Under the pieces are notes generated by a model, which made no database searches, had not been told where the DNA came from, and worked only from the letters and a program-made list of their open reading frames with translations. 59,397 nt of DNA from an uncultured Lachnospiraceae bacterium. GTDB lineage: Bacteria; Bacillota; Clostridia; Lachnospirales; Lachnospiraceae. A program made the translations under genes and the position numbers. Shown here piece after piece: positions 8,536-16,755 of the stretch; positions within the stretch are counted from its first letter, which is position 1, and every line of letters starts with the position of its first letter. Location: the NCBI GenBank assembly GCA_947172705.1, contig CAMWCA010000015.1:1-59397 (forward strand). The letters run 5' to 3'.

Positions 8536-9624
8536 ATGATTTCTAATCAGATATTGCAAAATACCATTGAGGGGCTTAAAACGATTTCAAGAGTAGATTT
8601 CTGTGTCATGGACACGGACGGTAAGGAGGCGGCGTCCACTGCAGTAAGTATGTCCGGATGCGGTCCGGAAGCTGTGGAATTTGCCGGTTCGCCGGCTGAC
8701 TCCCAGGAGATACAGGGATGTCAGTACTTTAAAATATATGATGAACAGCAGTTGGAGTACGTGCTGATTGCGGCAGGAACCGGGGAAGATGTGTACATGA
8801 TCGGCAAAATGGCGGCATTTCAGCTGCAAAATCTGCTGGTAGCATATAAGGAAAGATTTGATAAGGATAATTTCATTAAAAACCTTTTATTGGATAATTT
8901 GCTGCTGATCGATATTTACAGCCGGGCAAAAAAGCTTCATATCCCTACAGATGTGAAGAGAGTGGCAATGATCATTGAAACCGACGGTGGCAGGGACAGT
9001 AATGTACTGGAGTTGATCCGGACCTTTTTCGGGAGCAACAGCAAGGACTTCATTACCGCCGTGGATGAAAACAATGTAATTGTGGTAAAAGATCTCTCCG
9101 AAGGAGACAGTGCCAGAGATATGGAAAAGGCGGCTGCCTCCATAGAAGGGTTTCTGGCGAAGGAAGGAATGTCAGGCATCCATATCGCATATGGAACAGT
9201 GGTGAAGGAGATCAAAGAGGTCAGCAGATCTTATAAGGAAGCAAAAATGGCGCTGGATGTGGGGAAGATCTTTTTTGACGAGCGCAACATTATTGCGTAC
9301 AGTGAGCTGGGAATCGGACGCTTGATCTATCAATTGCCCATTCCTCTTTGTAAGATGTTTATCAAGGAAATATTTGGGGGTAAGAGTCCCGATGAATTTG
9401 ATGAAGAGACGCTCACAACCATTAACAAGTTCTTTGAAAACAGTCTGAATGTGTCTGAAACCTCCAGGCAATTGTTTATTCACAGAAATACGCTGGTGTA
9501 CCGACTGGATAAGCTTCAGAAAAGTACAGGGCTGGATCTTCGCGTTTTTGAAGATGCCATCACCTTCAGAATTGCACTTATGGTAGTAAAGTATATGGAT
9601 TACATGGAAAGTCTTGAGTATTAA
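8536..9624 (+). CDS. PucR/CdaR-type transcriptional regulator
   Basis: Protein of 362 residues with the PucR-type helix-turn-helix at its C-terminus (LNVSETSRQLFIHRNTLVYRLDKL, shown in part as SETSRQLFIHRNTL). The middle resembles the GGDEF-like region found in CdaR/PucR proteins, and the N-terminus a sensor segment. Relatives control sugar-diacid or purine use, but in this clostridial setting the gene stands just ahead of ftsE, so the regulon cannot be named. The GGAG-type site AAGGAGCGAGG precedes the ATG. Cytoplasmic. Confidence 0.8.
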   Translation: MISNQILQNTIEGLKTISRVDFCVMDTDGKEAASTAVSMSGCGPEAVEFAGSPADSQEIQGCQYFKIYDEQQLEYVLIAAGTGEDVYMIGKMAAFQLQNLLVAYKERFDKDNFIKNLLLDNLLLIDIYSRAKKLHIPTDVKRVAMIIETDGGRDSNVLELIRTFFGSNSKDFITAVDENNVIVVKDLSEGDSARDMEKAAASIEGFLAKEGMSGIHIAYGTVVKEIKEVSRSYKEAKMALDVGKIFFDERNIIAYSELGIGRLIYQLPIPLCKMFIKEIFGGKSPDEFDEETLTTINKFFENSLNVSETSRQLFIHRNTLVYRLDKLQKSTGLDLRVFEDAITFRIALMVVKYMDYMESLEY

Positions 9625-9667
9625 CAGGAAATAAAGAGAAAGCAGAAAGTACAGGTGGAGGATAGCT

Positions 9668-10414
9668 GTGACAAAAGGTGATGTGAAAAGCAGAAGGAGA
9701 AAAAGACAGGCATCCGGCAGCGATGAGATCATTACGCTGACGAATGTAAGCAAGGCATATGCCACAGGCGCTCCGGCGCTTAACGGAGTGGATCTACATA
9801 TTAATAAGGGAGAATTTGTATTCATTGTGGGAGACAGCGGATCAGGCAAGTCCACCATGATTAAGCTTCTTTTGAGGGAATTGGTACCTACTTCCGGAGA
9901 TATTCAGGTAATGGGCTATGATCTGGTGCGCATCCGGCATCGAAAGATCCCTAAATTCAGAAGAAACCTGGGGATCGTATTTCAGGATTTCCGTCTTCTT
10001 AAGGACAGAAATGTCTATGAAAATGTTGCTTTTGCCCAGAGGATCGTGCAGGTTTCCAATAAGGAGATCAAACGAAATGTACCCAGTATTCTGGCAACGG
10101 TAGGGCTTGCCGGAAAATATAAGGCAAAGCCCAGGCAGCTTTCAGGCGGGGAGCAGCAGCGGGTGGCAATTGCAAGAGCATTGGTAAACCGCCCTGCCAT
10201 TTTACTTGCAGATGAACCTACCGGTAATCTGGACCCCAAAAACTCATGGGAAATTATGAAGCTCCTGGAGCAGATCAATGAAAATGGGACGACCGTGCTG
10301 GTTGTTACTCATAATCGTGAGATCGTTAATGCCATGCAGAAGCGGGTAGTTACAATGAAGAAAGGCGTCATTGTCAGCGACGAAGAAAAAGGTGGTTATA
10401 TCGATGAGGATTAG
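9668..10414 (+). CDS. ftsE: cell division ATP-binding protein FtsE
   Basis: ATPase of the FtsEX complex, which drives peptidoglycan hydrolase activation at the septum or side wall from the inner face of the membrane. 248 residues: Walker [10 protein letters not shown] at 55-63, signature LSGGEQQR, Walker [13 protein letters not shown]. An unusual basic N-terminal extension of about 20 residues (KSRRRKRQ) precedes the ABC fold. The GTG at 9668 follows AGGTGGAGG. Its end overlaps the ftsX start, so the two are coupled. Confidence 0.95.
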   Translation: MTKGDVKSRRRKRQASGSDEIITLTNVSKAYATGAPALNGVDLHINKGEFVFIVGDSGSGKSTMIKLLLRELVPTSGDIQVMGYDLVRIRHRKIPKFRRNLGIVFQDFRLLKDRNVYENVAFAQRIVQVSNKEIKRNVPSILATVGLAGKYKAKPRQLSGGEQQRVAIARALVNRPAILLADEPTGNLDPKNSWEIMKLLEQINENGTTVLVVTHNREIVNAMQKRVVTMKKGVIVSDEEKGGYIDED

Positions 10415-11300
10415 TACATTTTTTTATACCATCAAACAGGGAATTATTAATATTTTCAGAAATAAGTGGTTTTCCCTTGCTTCCATTGCAACGATTGGAG
10501 CCTGTCTGTTTTTGTTCGGCTTATTTTATGCGATCCTTACCAACTTTCAACATATCGTGAAAACCGCAGAGGGCGGGGTCGCAGTTACGGTTTTCTTTGA
10601 TGAGGGAATCAGCCAGGAGAGAATAGAGGAAATCGGGGTTTTGATTGACAGACGTACCGAAGTGTCCGGAAAGACCTTTATTTCCGCAGACGAAGCATGG
10701 GAAAGCTTTAAGGAAGAATACCTGGGGGAATATGCAGACGGTTTTCTGGAAAATCCTCTGGCAAACTCTGCAAACTTCCAGATTTATATGAATGATGTAT
10801 CCATGCAGCCGGCACTGGTGACTTATCTGGAGGGGCTGGAGGGTATCAGGGAGGTATACCGCTCTGAAATCACGGCTTCTGCGTTGACAGGCATGAATGC
10901 ATTGGTTGCATATGTATCAGTGGGAATTATTGCGATTCTATTTGCAGTTTCTATTTTCCTGATCAGCAACACAGTGACAATTGGCATTTCTGTCCGAAAG
11001 GAAGAGATCACAATTATGAAATATATTGGCGCTACAGATTTTTTTGTGCGTTCCCCTTTTGTCATAGAAGGTATGATGATCGGAGTGATCGGTTCACTCT
11101 TTCCCATGGTAATCATCTATGTTCTTTATAATCAGGTGATCGAATATATTATGCAGAGGTTTACAATGCTGTCCAGCCTTCTGGCGTTTCTGCCTGTAGA
11201 AAGTATTTTCAGCACGCTTCTTCCGGTATCCATCGCTATGGGCGTAGGCATTGGTTTCCTTGGCAGTATCACAACAGTCAGAAAGCACTTAAAAGTATAA
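10404..11300 (+). CDS. ftsX: cell division protein FtsX
   Basis: Permease-like partner of FtsE; passes ATP-driven conformational change to an extracellular hydrolase. 298 residues with a TM segment near 25-45, an extracellular domain of about 120 residues, and three C-terminal TM segments forming the FtsX domain. The ATG at 10404 lies within the end of ftsE (11-bp overlap) behind GGTGG. The next gene encodes the coiled-coil hydrolase expected to be its partner. Confidence 0.93.
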   Translation: MRISTFFYTIKQGIINIFRNKWFSLASIATIGACLFLFGLFYAILTNFQHIVKTAEGGVAVTVFFDEGISQERIEEIGVLIDRRTEVSGKTFISADEAWESFKEEYLGEYADGFLENPLANSANFQIYMNDVSMQPALVTYLEGLEGIREVYRSEITASALTGMNALVAYVSVGIIAILFAVSIFLISNTVTIGISVRKEEITIMKYIGATDFFVRSPFVIEGMMIGVIGSLFPMVIIYVLYNQVIEYIMQRFTMLSSLLAFLPVESIFSTLLPVSIAMGVGIGFLGSITTVRKHLKV

Positions 11301-11311
11301 TTGAGGTAAAA

Positions 11312-12532
11312 ATGAAGGGTTTGAAGAGAACTTTTTGCGTGTTGCTTTGCCTTTTGCTGATTTTAGGTGTTGCTGATCAGTATCAGACGCCTGTCTATGC
11401 AAGTGAACTGACCAATGACAGTATCAAACAAAAGGAAAAAGAAATAAGCAAGGCAAAGGAAGAAAAAAAGGCACTGCAGAGCGGTCTGACAAATGTAAAG
11501 GAATTGAAAAAGGAATTGGAAAATTCCAAGGCAGATCTTGCGAATTACGTGTCGGAACTGGACGCAGATCTTTCGGATATACAGGCAAAAATTGATGAAC
11601 TGAAAAATTTGATTGTGGATAAAGAGGAGCAGATTGCGGAAAAGACTGCAGAACTGGAGGAAGCCCTTGCTGTGCAGCAGGCACAGTATGAAGCGATGAA
11701 AACCCGAATTCAGTTTATGTATGAAAAAGGTGATATTCTTTATCTTGAGCTTGTTTTTCAGGCGGAAAGCTTCGGCGATATGCTGAACAAAGCGGAATAC
11801 ATCGAGATGCTTTCTTCCTATGACCGCAAAATGCTGGATGAATATGTAGCTTATGCAGAATATGTGGCGCTCTGTAAGGAAAGCCTGGAGGAGGAAAAGG
11901 GCGTTTTAGATGAGGCAAAATTAAAGGTTGAGGAAGAGGAAGCGGCGGTCAGCGAATTGCTTCTGGCAAAAGAACAGGAAATGTACAAGATGTCTTCCGA
12001 TATTCAGAGTAAGGAAGCGGCGATCAGGGAGTATGAAGCGGAGATCGCCTCCCAGAATGAGACCATTGCCGCCCTGGAAGCCGCCGTTGCAGAGGAGAGA
12101 AAGAGACTTGCCGAGGAACAGGGAAGAAGATATGACGGAGGAATGTTTACCTGGCCGGCACCCTCCTATACGAGAATTTCGGACGAATATGGAAACCGCA
12201 CGCACCCCATCCTGGGCATCCAGCAGTTCCACAATGGCCTGGATATGGCGGCGCCGGGCGGAAGCGCGATCCTTGCCGCCTATGATGGAAAGGTGGTAGC
12301 GGCAACCTATAGCAACAGCATGGGAAATTATATTATGATCGATCACGGTGACAGCCTATATACGATCTATATGCATGCTTCAGCTCTTTATGTATCCAAG
12401 GGAGCTGAAGTATCCAAGGGGGATAAAATTGCAGCCGTAGGAAGCACAGGGCGTTCTACAGGAAACCACCTGCACTTCAGCGTTCGTCTGAACGGAAACT
12501 ATGTAAGCCCCTGGAACTATCTGAAAGGATAG
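11312..12532 (+). CDS. PcsB/EnvC-like coiled-coil M23 peptidoglycan hydrolase
   Basis: Secreted protein of 406 residues: signal peptide (1-30), long coiled coils (about 38-270), then an M23/LytM domain (about 285-400). Zn ligands are kept: HNGLDM (HxxxD) and the HLHF (HxH) motif, so unlike EnvC this domain looks catalytically competent. The coiled coil is the part that docks on FtsX in related systems. Co-transcribed with ftsEX (11-bp gap). Acts on peptidoglycan outside the membrane. Confidence 0.9.
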   Translation: MKGLKRTFCVLLCLLLILGVADQYQTPVYASELTNDSIKQKEKEISKAKEEKKALQSGLTNVKELKKELENSKADLANYVSELDADLSDIQAKIDELKNLIVDKEEQIAEKTAELEEALAVQQAQYEAMKTRIQFMYEKGDILYLELVFQAESFGDMLNKAEYIEMLSSYDRKMLDEYVAYAEYVALCKESLEEEKGVLDEAKLKVEEEEAAVSELLLAKEQEMYKMSSDIQSKEAAIREYEAEIASQNETIAALEAAVAEERKRLAEEQGRRYDGGMFTWPAPSYTRISDEYGNRTHPILGIQQFHNGLDMAAPGGSAILAAYDGKVVAATYSNSMGNYIMIDHGDSLYTIYMHASALYVSKGAEVSKGDKIAAVGSTGRSTGNHLHFSVRLNGNYVSPWNYLKG

Positions 12533-12571
12533 AAAGAGGATCAATTGTAAGTCAGAATGGGAGTGATTTGA

Positions 12572-13852
12572 ATGGATAGGCAAGAGGAAGCTGTGGAAAA
12601 TGCGTTACAGCCTGAAAGAAAAAGAAAGTCCGGGGAATTCCGGAACGGGGTGCTTACAGGCGCATTGATTGCTTCTATTTTATTGATTGGTATTTATGCC
12701 GGAAGAATGGTATACCGGTTTTACGGAGCTTCAGGAGCGCATAAGGCGGTAAGCGCAAATGCCGATGAAAATGTTTTGGACTCGGAAGTTCTTGAGAAGA
12801 TTCAGTTTATTCAAAGCTTGATACAGCAGGAGTACTATTATGAGGAGGATGTGTCCGCGGAAGCTCTGCGGGAGGGGATCTACAGAGGAATGGTGAAAGC
12901 CCTGGGGGACCCTTATTCTGAATACTATTCCAAGGATGAACTGGAAGAAGTGATGAACAGCAATCAGGGGGTCTCCTATGGAATCGGCGCAATGATTTCT
13001 ATCAATGAGAAGATGGGGATCGCCATGATCAGCGGCGTTTTGGATGAGTCGCCGGCATTGAAGGCAGGGCTGGAGGAAGGCGACCTTATTTATGAAGTGG
13101 ACGGTGAGTCTACCCAGGGAATGAGCCTGACCCAGGTGGTGAGCCGTGTGAAGGGGAAGGAAGGCACCATTGTGCACCTGACCATATACCGGAATGGAGA
13201 AGCGATAGAGCTGGATATAGAAAGAGGAAAGCTGCTGGAAACAGCAACTGTAGAATACGGCATTCTGGAGGCTAACGAAGAGATCGGATACCTGCGCATC
13301 AAGGAATTTGATGTGGTGACGGTGGATCAGTATACGGAGGCTATGGCGGAGCTGAAAGAATATGGCATGAAGGGCTTAATTCTGGATCTCAGGGACAATC
13401 CCGGAGGGAATCTGAATGCAGTGGTTGAAATTGCAAGAAAAATTTTGCCATCAGGTCTCATCGTGTATACTGAGGATAAACATGGAACCCGTAAGGAATA
13501 TACCTGTGACGGCAAGCGGGAAATGAATATGCCGTTGGTAGTGCTGGTGAATGAATATTCTGCAAGCGCATCGGAGATTCTTGCCGGAGCCATCCAGGAT
13601 TATAACAAGGGAACCCTGGTGGGGACTGTTACCTATGGCAAGGGAATCGTGCAGCAGATTCAGAAAATGCGTGACGGAACCGCGGTTAAGCTGACCATCA
13701 GCGCCTATTATACGCCGCTTGGAAGAAATATTCACAAGGTGGGAATAAAGCCGGATGTCATTTTGGAATATGACAGAGAGGCAAGTGAGGAAAATGGAAT
13801 TGACAATCAGCTGGAGAAGGCGATAGAAATTCTGGAAGGGAAAATGGAATAG
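12572..13852 (+). CDS. carboxyl-terminal processing protease (S41)
   Basis: Ctp-family serine protease of 426 residues: N-terminal cytosolic tail, one TM anchor (about 28-48), PDZ domain (about 125-195), S41 catalytic domain. The serine lies in YSASASEILAG and the Lys/Gln pair in YGKGIVQQ, as in CtpB. Works outside the membrane on C-terminal tails of exported proteins; placement after ftsEX and the M23 hydrolase suggests envelope hydrolase turnover. Followed by a terminator. Confidence 0.93.
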   Translation: MDRQEEAVENALQPERKRKSGEFRNGVLTGALIASILLIGIYAGRMVYRFYGASGAHKAVSANADENVLDSEVLEKIQFIQSLIQQEYYYEEDVSAEALREGIYRGMVKALGDPYSEYYSKDELEEVMNSNQGVSYGIGAMISINEKMGIAMISGVLDESPALKAGLEEGDLIYEVDGESTQGMSLTQVVSRVKGKEGTIVHLTIYRNGEAIELDIERGKLLETATVEYGILEANEEIGYLRIKEFDVVTVDQYTEAMAELKEYGMKGLILDLRDNPGGNLNAVVEIARKILPSGLIVYTEDKHGTRKEYTCDGKREMNMPLVVLVNEYSASASEILAGAIQDYNKGTLVGTVTYGKGIVQQIQKMRDGTAVKLTISAYYTPLGRNIHKVGIKPDVILEYDREASEENGIDNQLEKAIEILEGKME

Positions 13853-13863
13853 ACAGAAGGCAG

Positions 13864-13905
13864 ACAGGGAGCATTCCGATGTGGGGATGCTCCCTGTTTC
13901 TTTTC
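13864..13905 (+). terminator. terminator after the ctp gene
   Basis: ACAGGGAGCAT (13864-13874) pairs perfectly with ATGCTCCCTGT (13887-13897), followed by TTCTTTTC. It marks the end of the ftsEX operon and the left boundary of the accessory ABC block. Confidence 0.85.
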
Positions 13906-13974
13906 AAGGAGAAAAAAATGTGATAAAATCAAATTCAATTTGTATAGTTTGAAACAGAGGGAAGAGGATCAAAA

Positions 13975-14661
13975 ATGAAACGTCTTTTTTTATTGGAAGA
14001 TGATTTGAGTTTAATAAACGGGCTTTCCTTTGCTGTAAAAAAGCAGGGATATGAGATTGTGATTGCCCGTACCACACTGGAAGCGGATGCATTATGGGCG
14101 GATGGCAAATATGATTTAGTCATTTTGGACGTGTCACTCCCTGACGGCTCCGGCTTTGATTTTTGCAAAAAGATACGGCAGACCTCAAAAGTGCCTATTA
14201 TGTTTCTTACTGCTGCTGATGAAGAAACGGATATTATCATGGGACTGGATATCGGGGGTGACGATTATATTACAAAACCGTTCAAGCTGGCAGTTTTTCT
14301 TTCAAGAATCAATGCCCTGCTGCGCAGGAGTGAGAATTTCAGCACGGCTGTCACAGAATTACATTCAGGCGGCATCTGTATCCAGCTTTTAAAAGGGGAA
14401 GTATATAAAAGAGGAGAGCCGGTTGAACTGACAGCAAGTGAATATAAGCTGCTGTGCCTGTTTATGGAAAATCCTGACCGGATACTTTCCCAGGAGCAGA
14501 TTTTGAACAGGTTGTGGGACTGCAATGAAAGCTATATAGACAACAATTCCCTTACCGTGTATATCCGCAGGCTCCGCACAAAAATTGAGGATAATCCGGG
14601 AGAACCGAAACGGATTGTTACTGCCCGTGGCATGGGGTATAAATGGAACACTGTGGATTGA
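13975..14661 (+). CDS. OmpR-family response regulator
   Basis: 228 residues: receiver domain with acidic pocket (E8, D9, D10), phospho-acceptor D52, T79 and K101, then a winged-helix OmpR DNA-binding domain (about 130-228). Together with the adjacent kinase and ABC genes the set resembles BceRS-BceAB-type antimicrobial-peptide response modules. The likely target is the triple repeat at 15942-15971. An intrinsic terminator follows the stop directly, ahead of the kinase gene. Confidence 0.93.
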   Translation: MKRLFLLEDDLSLINGLSFAVKKQGYEIVIARTTLEADALWADGKYDLVILDVSLPDGSGFDFCKKIRQTSKVPIMFLTAADEETDIIMGLDIGGDDYITKPFKLAVFLSRINALLRRSENFSTAVTELHSGGICIQLLKGEVYKRGEPVELTASEYKLLCLFMENPDRILSQEQILNRLWDCNESYIDNNSLTVYIRRLRTKIEDNPGEPKRIVTARGMGYKWNTVD

Positions 14662-14665
14662 GGGC

Positions 14666-14697
14666 AAGTTTGGAAGTAAACTTCCAAACTTTTTATT
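14666..14697 (+). terminator. terminator between response regulator and kinase
   Basis: AAGTTTGGAAG (14666-14676), loop TAAA, CTTCCAAACTT (14681-14691), then TTTTATT: an 11-bp perfect stem with a T-run. It lies inside a two-component gene pair that would normally be one operon. Confidence 0.85.
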
Positions 14698-14742
14698 GAG
14701 GCAGTACCACAAGCCAGGCTTGCGGTATGCAGGGGAATAGGA

Positions 14743-15768
14743 ATGAAAATATTTGTAAACCGGAAAATCAAACGGCTCTTTGGCGGTATCCTGCTGTGCG
14801 TTTTGTTTTTTACATTGACTGCGGTCTTGCTCATGGAGTTTGATGCCAGAAATGCGGCAGCTTATACAATCGCCTGCTTTTTGCTGATGAGCGCTGCAAT
14901 ACTGGCGCTTTTGTTTAGGTATTTCAGGCAGCAGCATGAAATCATGGAAAATGCTGTCTTACAGATTACGGAATATGTATCCGGCAACAAGGATGTCACG
15001 ATTGAGTGTAATGATGAAGGAGAATTGTACAGGCTGTTCCATGAAGTGAATTCTCTGGTTGCCATCTTAAATGCCCATGCCGAGAATGAAAAAAGAGCAA
15101 AGAAATTTCTAAAGAATACCATAGCTGATATTTCCCATCAGTTAAAGACGCCTCTTGCCGCCCTCAATATTTATATCGGGCTGATACAGGATGAGGCGGA
15201 AGGACTGACAGCAATACAGGAATTTTCCCGGCTCTCCGAGCAGGAGCTTGACCGGATAGAAACTTTGGTGCAGAACCTTTTAAAAATTACAAAACTGGAT
15301 GCAGGCATGATTGTGCCCCAAAAATCATTGGAAAATGTGTCGGAGATTGCGGAAAGCGTTAAAAAGCATTTCCTGTTCCGGGCAAATCAGGAAGGAAAAG
15401 AAATCTGTCTGTCAGGCAGTGGGGAAACCACATTTTTATGTGACCGCGGCTGGATGATTGAAGCGATCAGCAACCTTGTGAAAAATGCTCTTGACCATAC
15501 CGGAAAGGGTGGCTGCATATGCGTAGAATGGCGGGGATCTGCTTCTATTGTCCAAATTGCCATAAAGGATAATGGCAGCGGCATCCATCCGGAGGATTTG
15601 CACCATATTTTCAAGCGGTTTTACCGGAGCCGTTATTCGAAAGATACGCAGGGGATTGGTCTTGGGCTGCCGCTTGCCAAGGCGATTGTAGAAACCCATA
15701 ACGGAACGATTGAAGTAGACAGCCATTTAGGCGGGGGAACTTCTTTTACGATGAATTTTCTGGTGTAA
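14743..15768 (+). CDS. intramembrane-sensing sensor histidine kinase
   Basis: 341 residues. Two TM segments (about 12-31 and 42-60) are separated by only about 10 residues, so there is no extracellular sensor domain. This is the BceS-like layout in which the transporter does the sensing. Then comes a HAMP-like linker, the H-box ISHQLKTPLAAL with H132, and the ATPase domain (NLVKNAL, DNGSGI, GIGLGL). Signals to the response regulator upstream. Confidence 0.92.
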   Translation: MKIFVNRKIKRLFGGILLCVLFFTLTAVLLMEFDARNAAAYTIACFLLMSAAILALLFRYFRQQHEIMENAVLQITEYVSGNKDVTIECNDEGELYRLFHEVNSLVAILNAHAENEKRAKKFLKNTIADISHQLKTPLAALNIYIGLIQDEAEGLTAIQEFSRLSEQELDRIETLVQNLLKITKLDAGMIVPQKSLENVSEIAESVKKHFLFRANQEGKEICLSGSGETTFLCDRGWMIEAISNLVKNALDHTGKGGCICVEWRGSASIVQIAIKDNGSGIHPEDLHHIFKRFYRSRYSKDTQGIGLGLPLAKAIVETHNGTIEVDSHLGGGTSFTMNFLV

Positions 15769-15774
15769 CAAGTC

Positions 15775-15927
15775 GTTCAGCCTGCGCCATTCGCAAAACG
15801 TGCTTTCAGCGCTTCCCGCTGCTATCGCAGCTCTTTTTGCTCATAAACGGGCGCTCCCTCAGAACACAGCCTGTACGGCAAATTTGTGCGAGCACGATTT
15901 GCCGTACAGGCTGTGTTCTGGCTGAAC
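15775..15927. repeat. palindromic element with 23-bp perfect inverted repeat
   Basis: Ends GTTCAGCC (15775-15782) and GGCTGAAC (15920-15927) are inverted. Inside, 15861-15883 and 15897-15919 form a perfect 23-bp inverted repeat around a 13-nt loop that itself can fold (GTGC/GCAC). No T-run follows, so it is not an ordinary terminator. Its ends resemble those of the larger element at 41690-42004 (TTCAGCCTG), but the core motifs of that family are absent. Confidence 0.7.
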
Positions 15928-15941
15928 TATTCCAACAAAAT

Positions 15942-15971
15942 TGTAGGATAATTGTAATATAGATGTAGGAT
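15942..15971 (+). promoter_or_regulatory. three 11-bp-spaced direct repeats, likely response-regulator operator
   Basis: TGTAGGAT (15942-15949), TGTAATAT (15953-15960) and TGTAGGAT (15964-15971) repeat at exactly 11 bp. This is one helical turn, as expected for head-to-tail binding by an OmpR-family regulator. The array ends 8 bp before a TATACT -10 box and replaces a -35 box, typical of activator-dependent promoters. Confidence 0.7.
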
Positions 15972-15979
15972 TTCTCTGC

Positions 15980-15985
15980 TATACT
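15980..15985 (+). promoter_or_regulatory. -10 box of the LolD/FtsX-type ABC operon
   Basis: TATACT 35 bases before the ABC gene start. No recognisable -35 at the right distance; the operator repeats occupy that region. Confidence 0.6.
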
Positions 15986-16020
15986 TGGGGCTATCAAAAC
16001 GAAAAAGAGGTGTTTACACA

Positions 16021-16755
16021 ATGAATTTATTAGAAGTCAGCAATGTCAGTAAGACTTACGGAAGCGGCGAAGCTGCCGTAAAGGCATTAAAGAATGTCTC
16101 GTTTTCCGTTCCAAAAGGCGAGTATGTGGCGATTGTGGGGGAATCCGGCTCCGGGAAAAGTACGCTCCTGAACATGATAGGCGCACTGGACACTCCTACA
16201 TCCGGAAAGGTAGTTATCAGTGGAAAGGAGATTTTTTCCATGAATGACCGCAAACTTACCATTTTCAGACGGAGAAATATTGGTTTTATATTTCAGGCGT
16301 TTAACTTGATCCCGGAACTGACCGTAGAGCAGAATATTATTTTTCCGGTGCTGCTTGATTACCAGAAACCAGACAGAAAGTATCTGGAAGAACTGCTTTC
16401 GGTGCTGAACCTGAAAGAACGGCGCAGGCATCTGCCCAGCCAGTTATCCGGCGGACAGCAGCAGAGGGTGGCAATCGGGCGTGCGCTGATTACACGTCCG
16501 TCGCTGATTCTGGCTGACGAACCGACAGGAAACCTTGATACGCAGAACAGCAGCGAGGTGATTGCACTGCTGAAAGAAGCGTCAAGGAAATATGAACAGA
16601 CGATTGTTATGATTACCCACAGCCGCAGCATTGCGCAGACCGCAGACAGGGTTTTGAATGTATCGGATGGGGTACTGACTGATTTAGGGAGGGCGCAAGA
16701 CGTCCGGGGGACATCTGTTATGCGCGGGCCGGAATGGAAAGGAGACTGCGAATGA
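16021..16755 (+). CDS. ABC transporter ATP-binding protein (LolD/BceA type)
   Basis: 244 residues; Walker A GESGSGKST, Q-loop FIFQAFNLIPEL, signature LSGGQQQR, Walker [13 protein letters not shown]. MacB/LolD/BceA-type ATPase that works with an FtsX-domain permease in mechanotransmission or peptide removal rather than classic transport. The ATG at 16021 follows AAAGAGGTG. The permease start (16752) overlaps its stop by four bases. Confidence 0.92.
   Translation: MNLLEVSNVSKTYGSGEAAVKALKNVSFSVPKGEYVAIVGESGSGKSTLLNMIGALDTPTSGKVVISGKEIFSMNDRKLTIFRRRNIGFIFQAFNLIPELTVEQNIIFPVLLDYQKPDRKYLEELLSVLNLKERRRHLPSQLSGGQQQRVAIGRALITRPSLILADEPTGNLDTQNSSEVIALLKEASRKYEQTIVMITHSRSIAQTADRVLNVSDGVLTDLGRAQDVRGTSVMRGPEWKGDCE

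Noticed and set aside
14743..15768. VanS-type glycopeptide resistance kinase
   Set aside because: No extracellular loop and no van enzymes nearby; the short-loop kinase with FtsX-type transporter fits an intramembrane-sensing module better.
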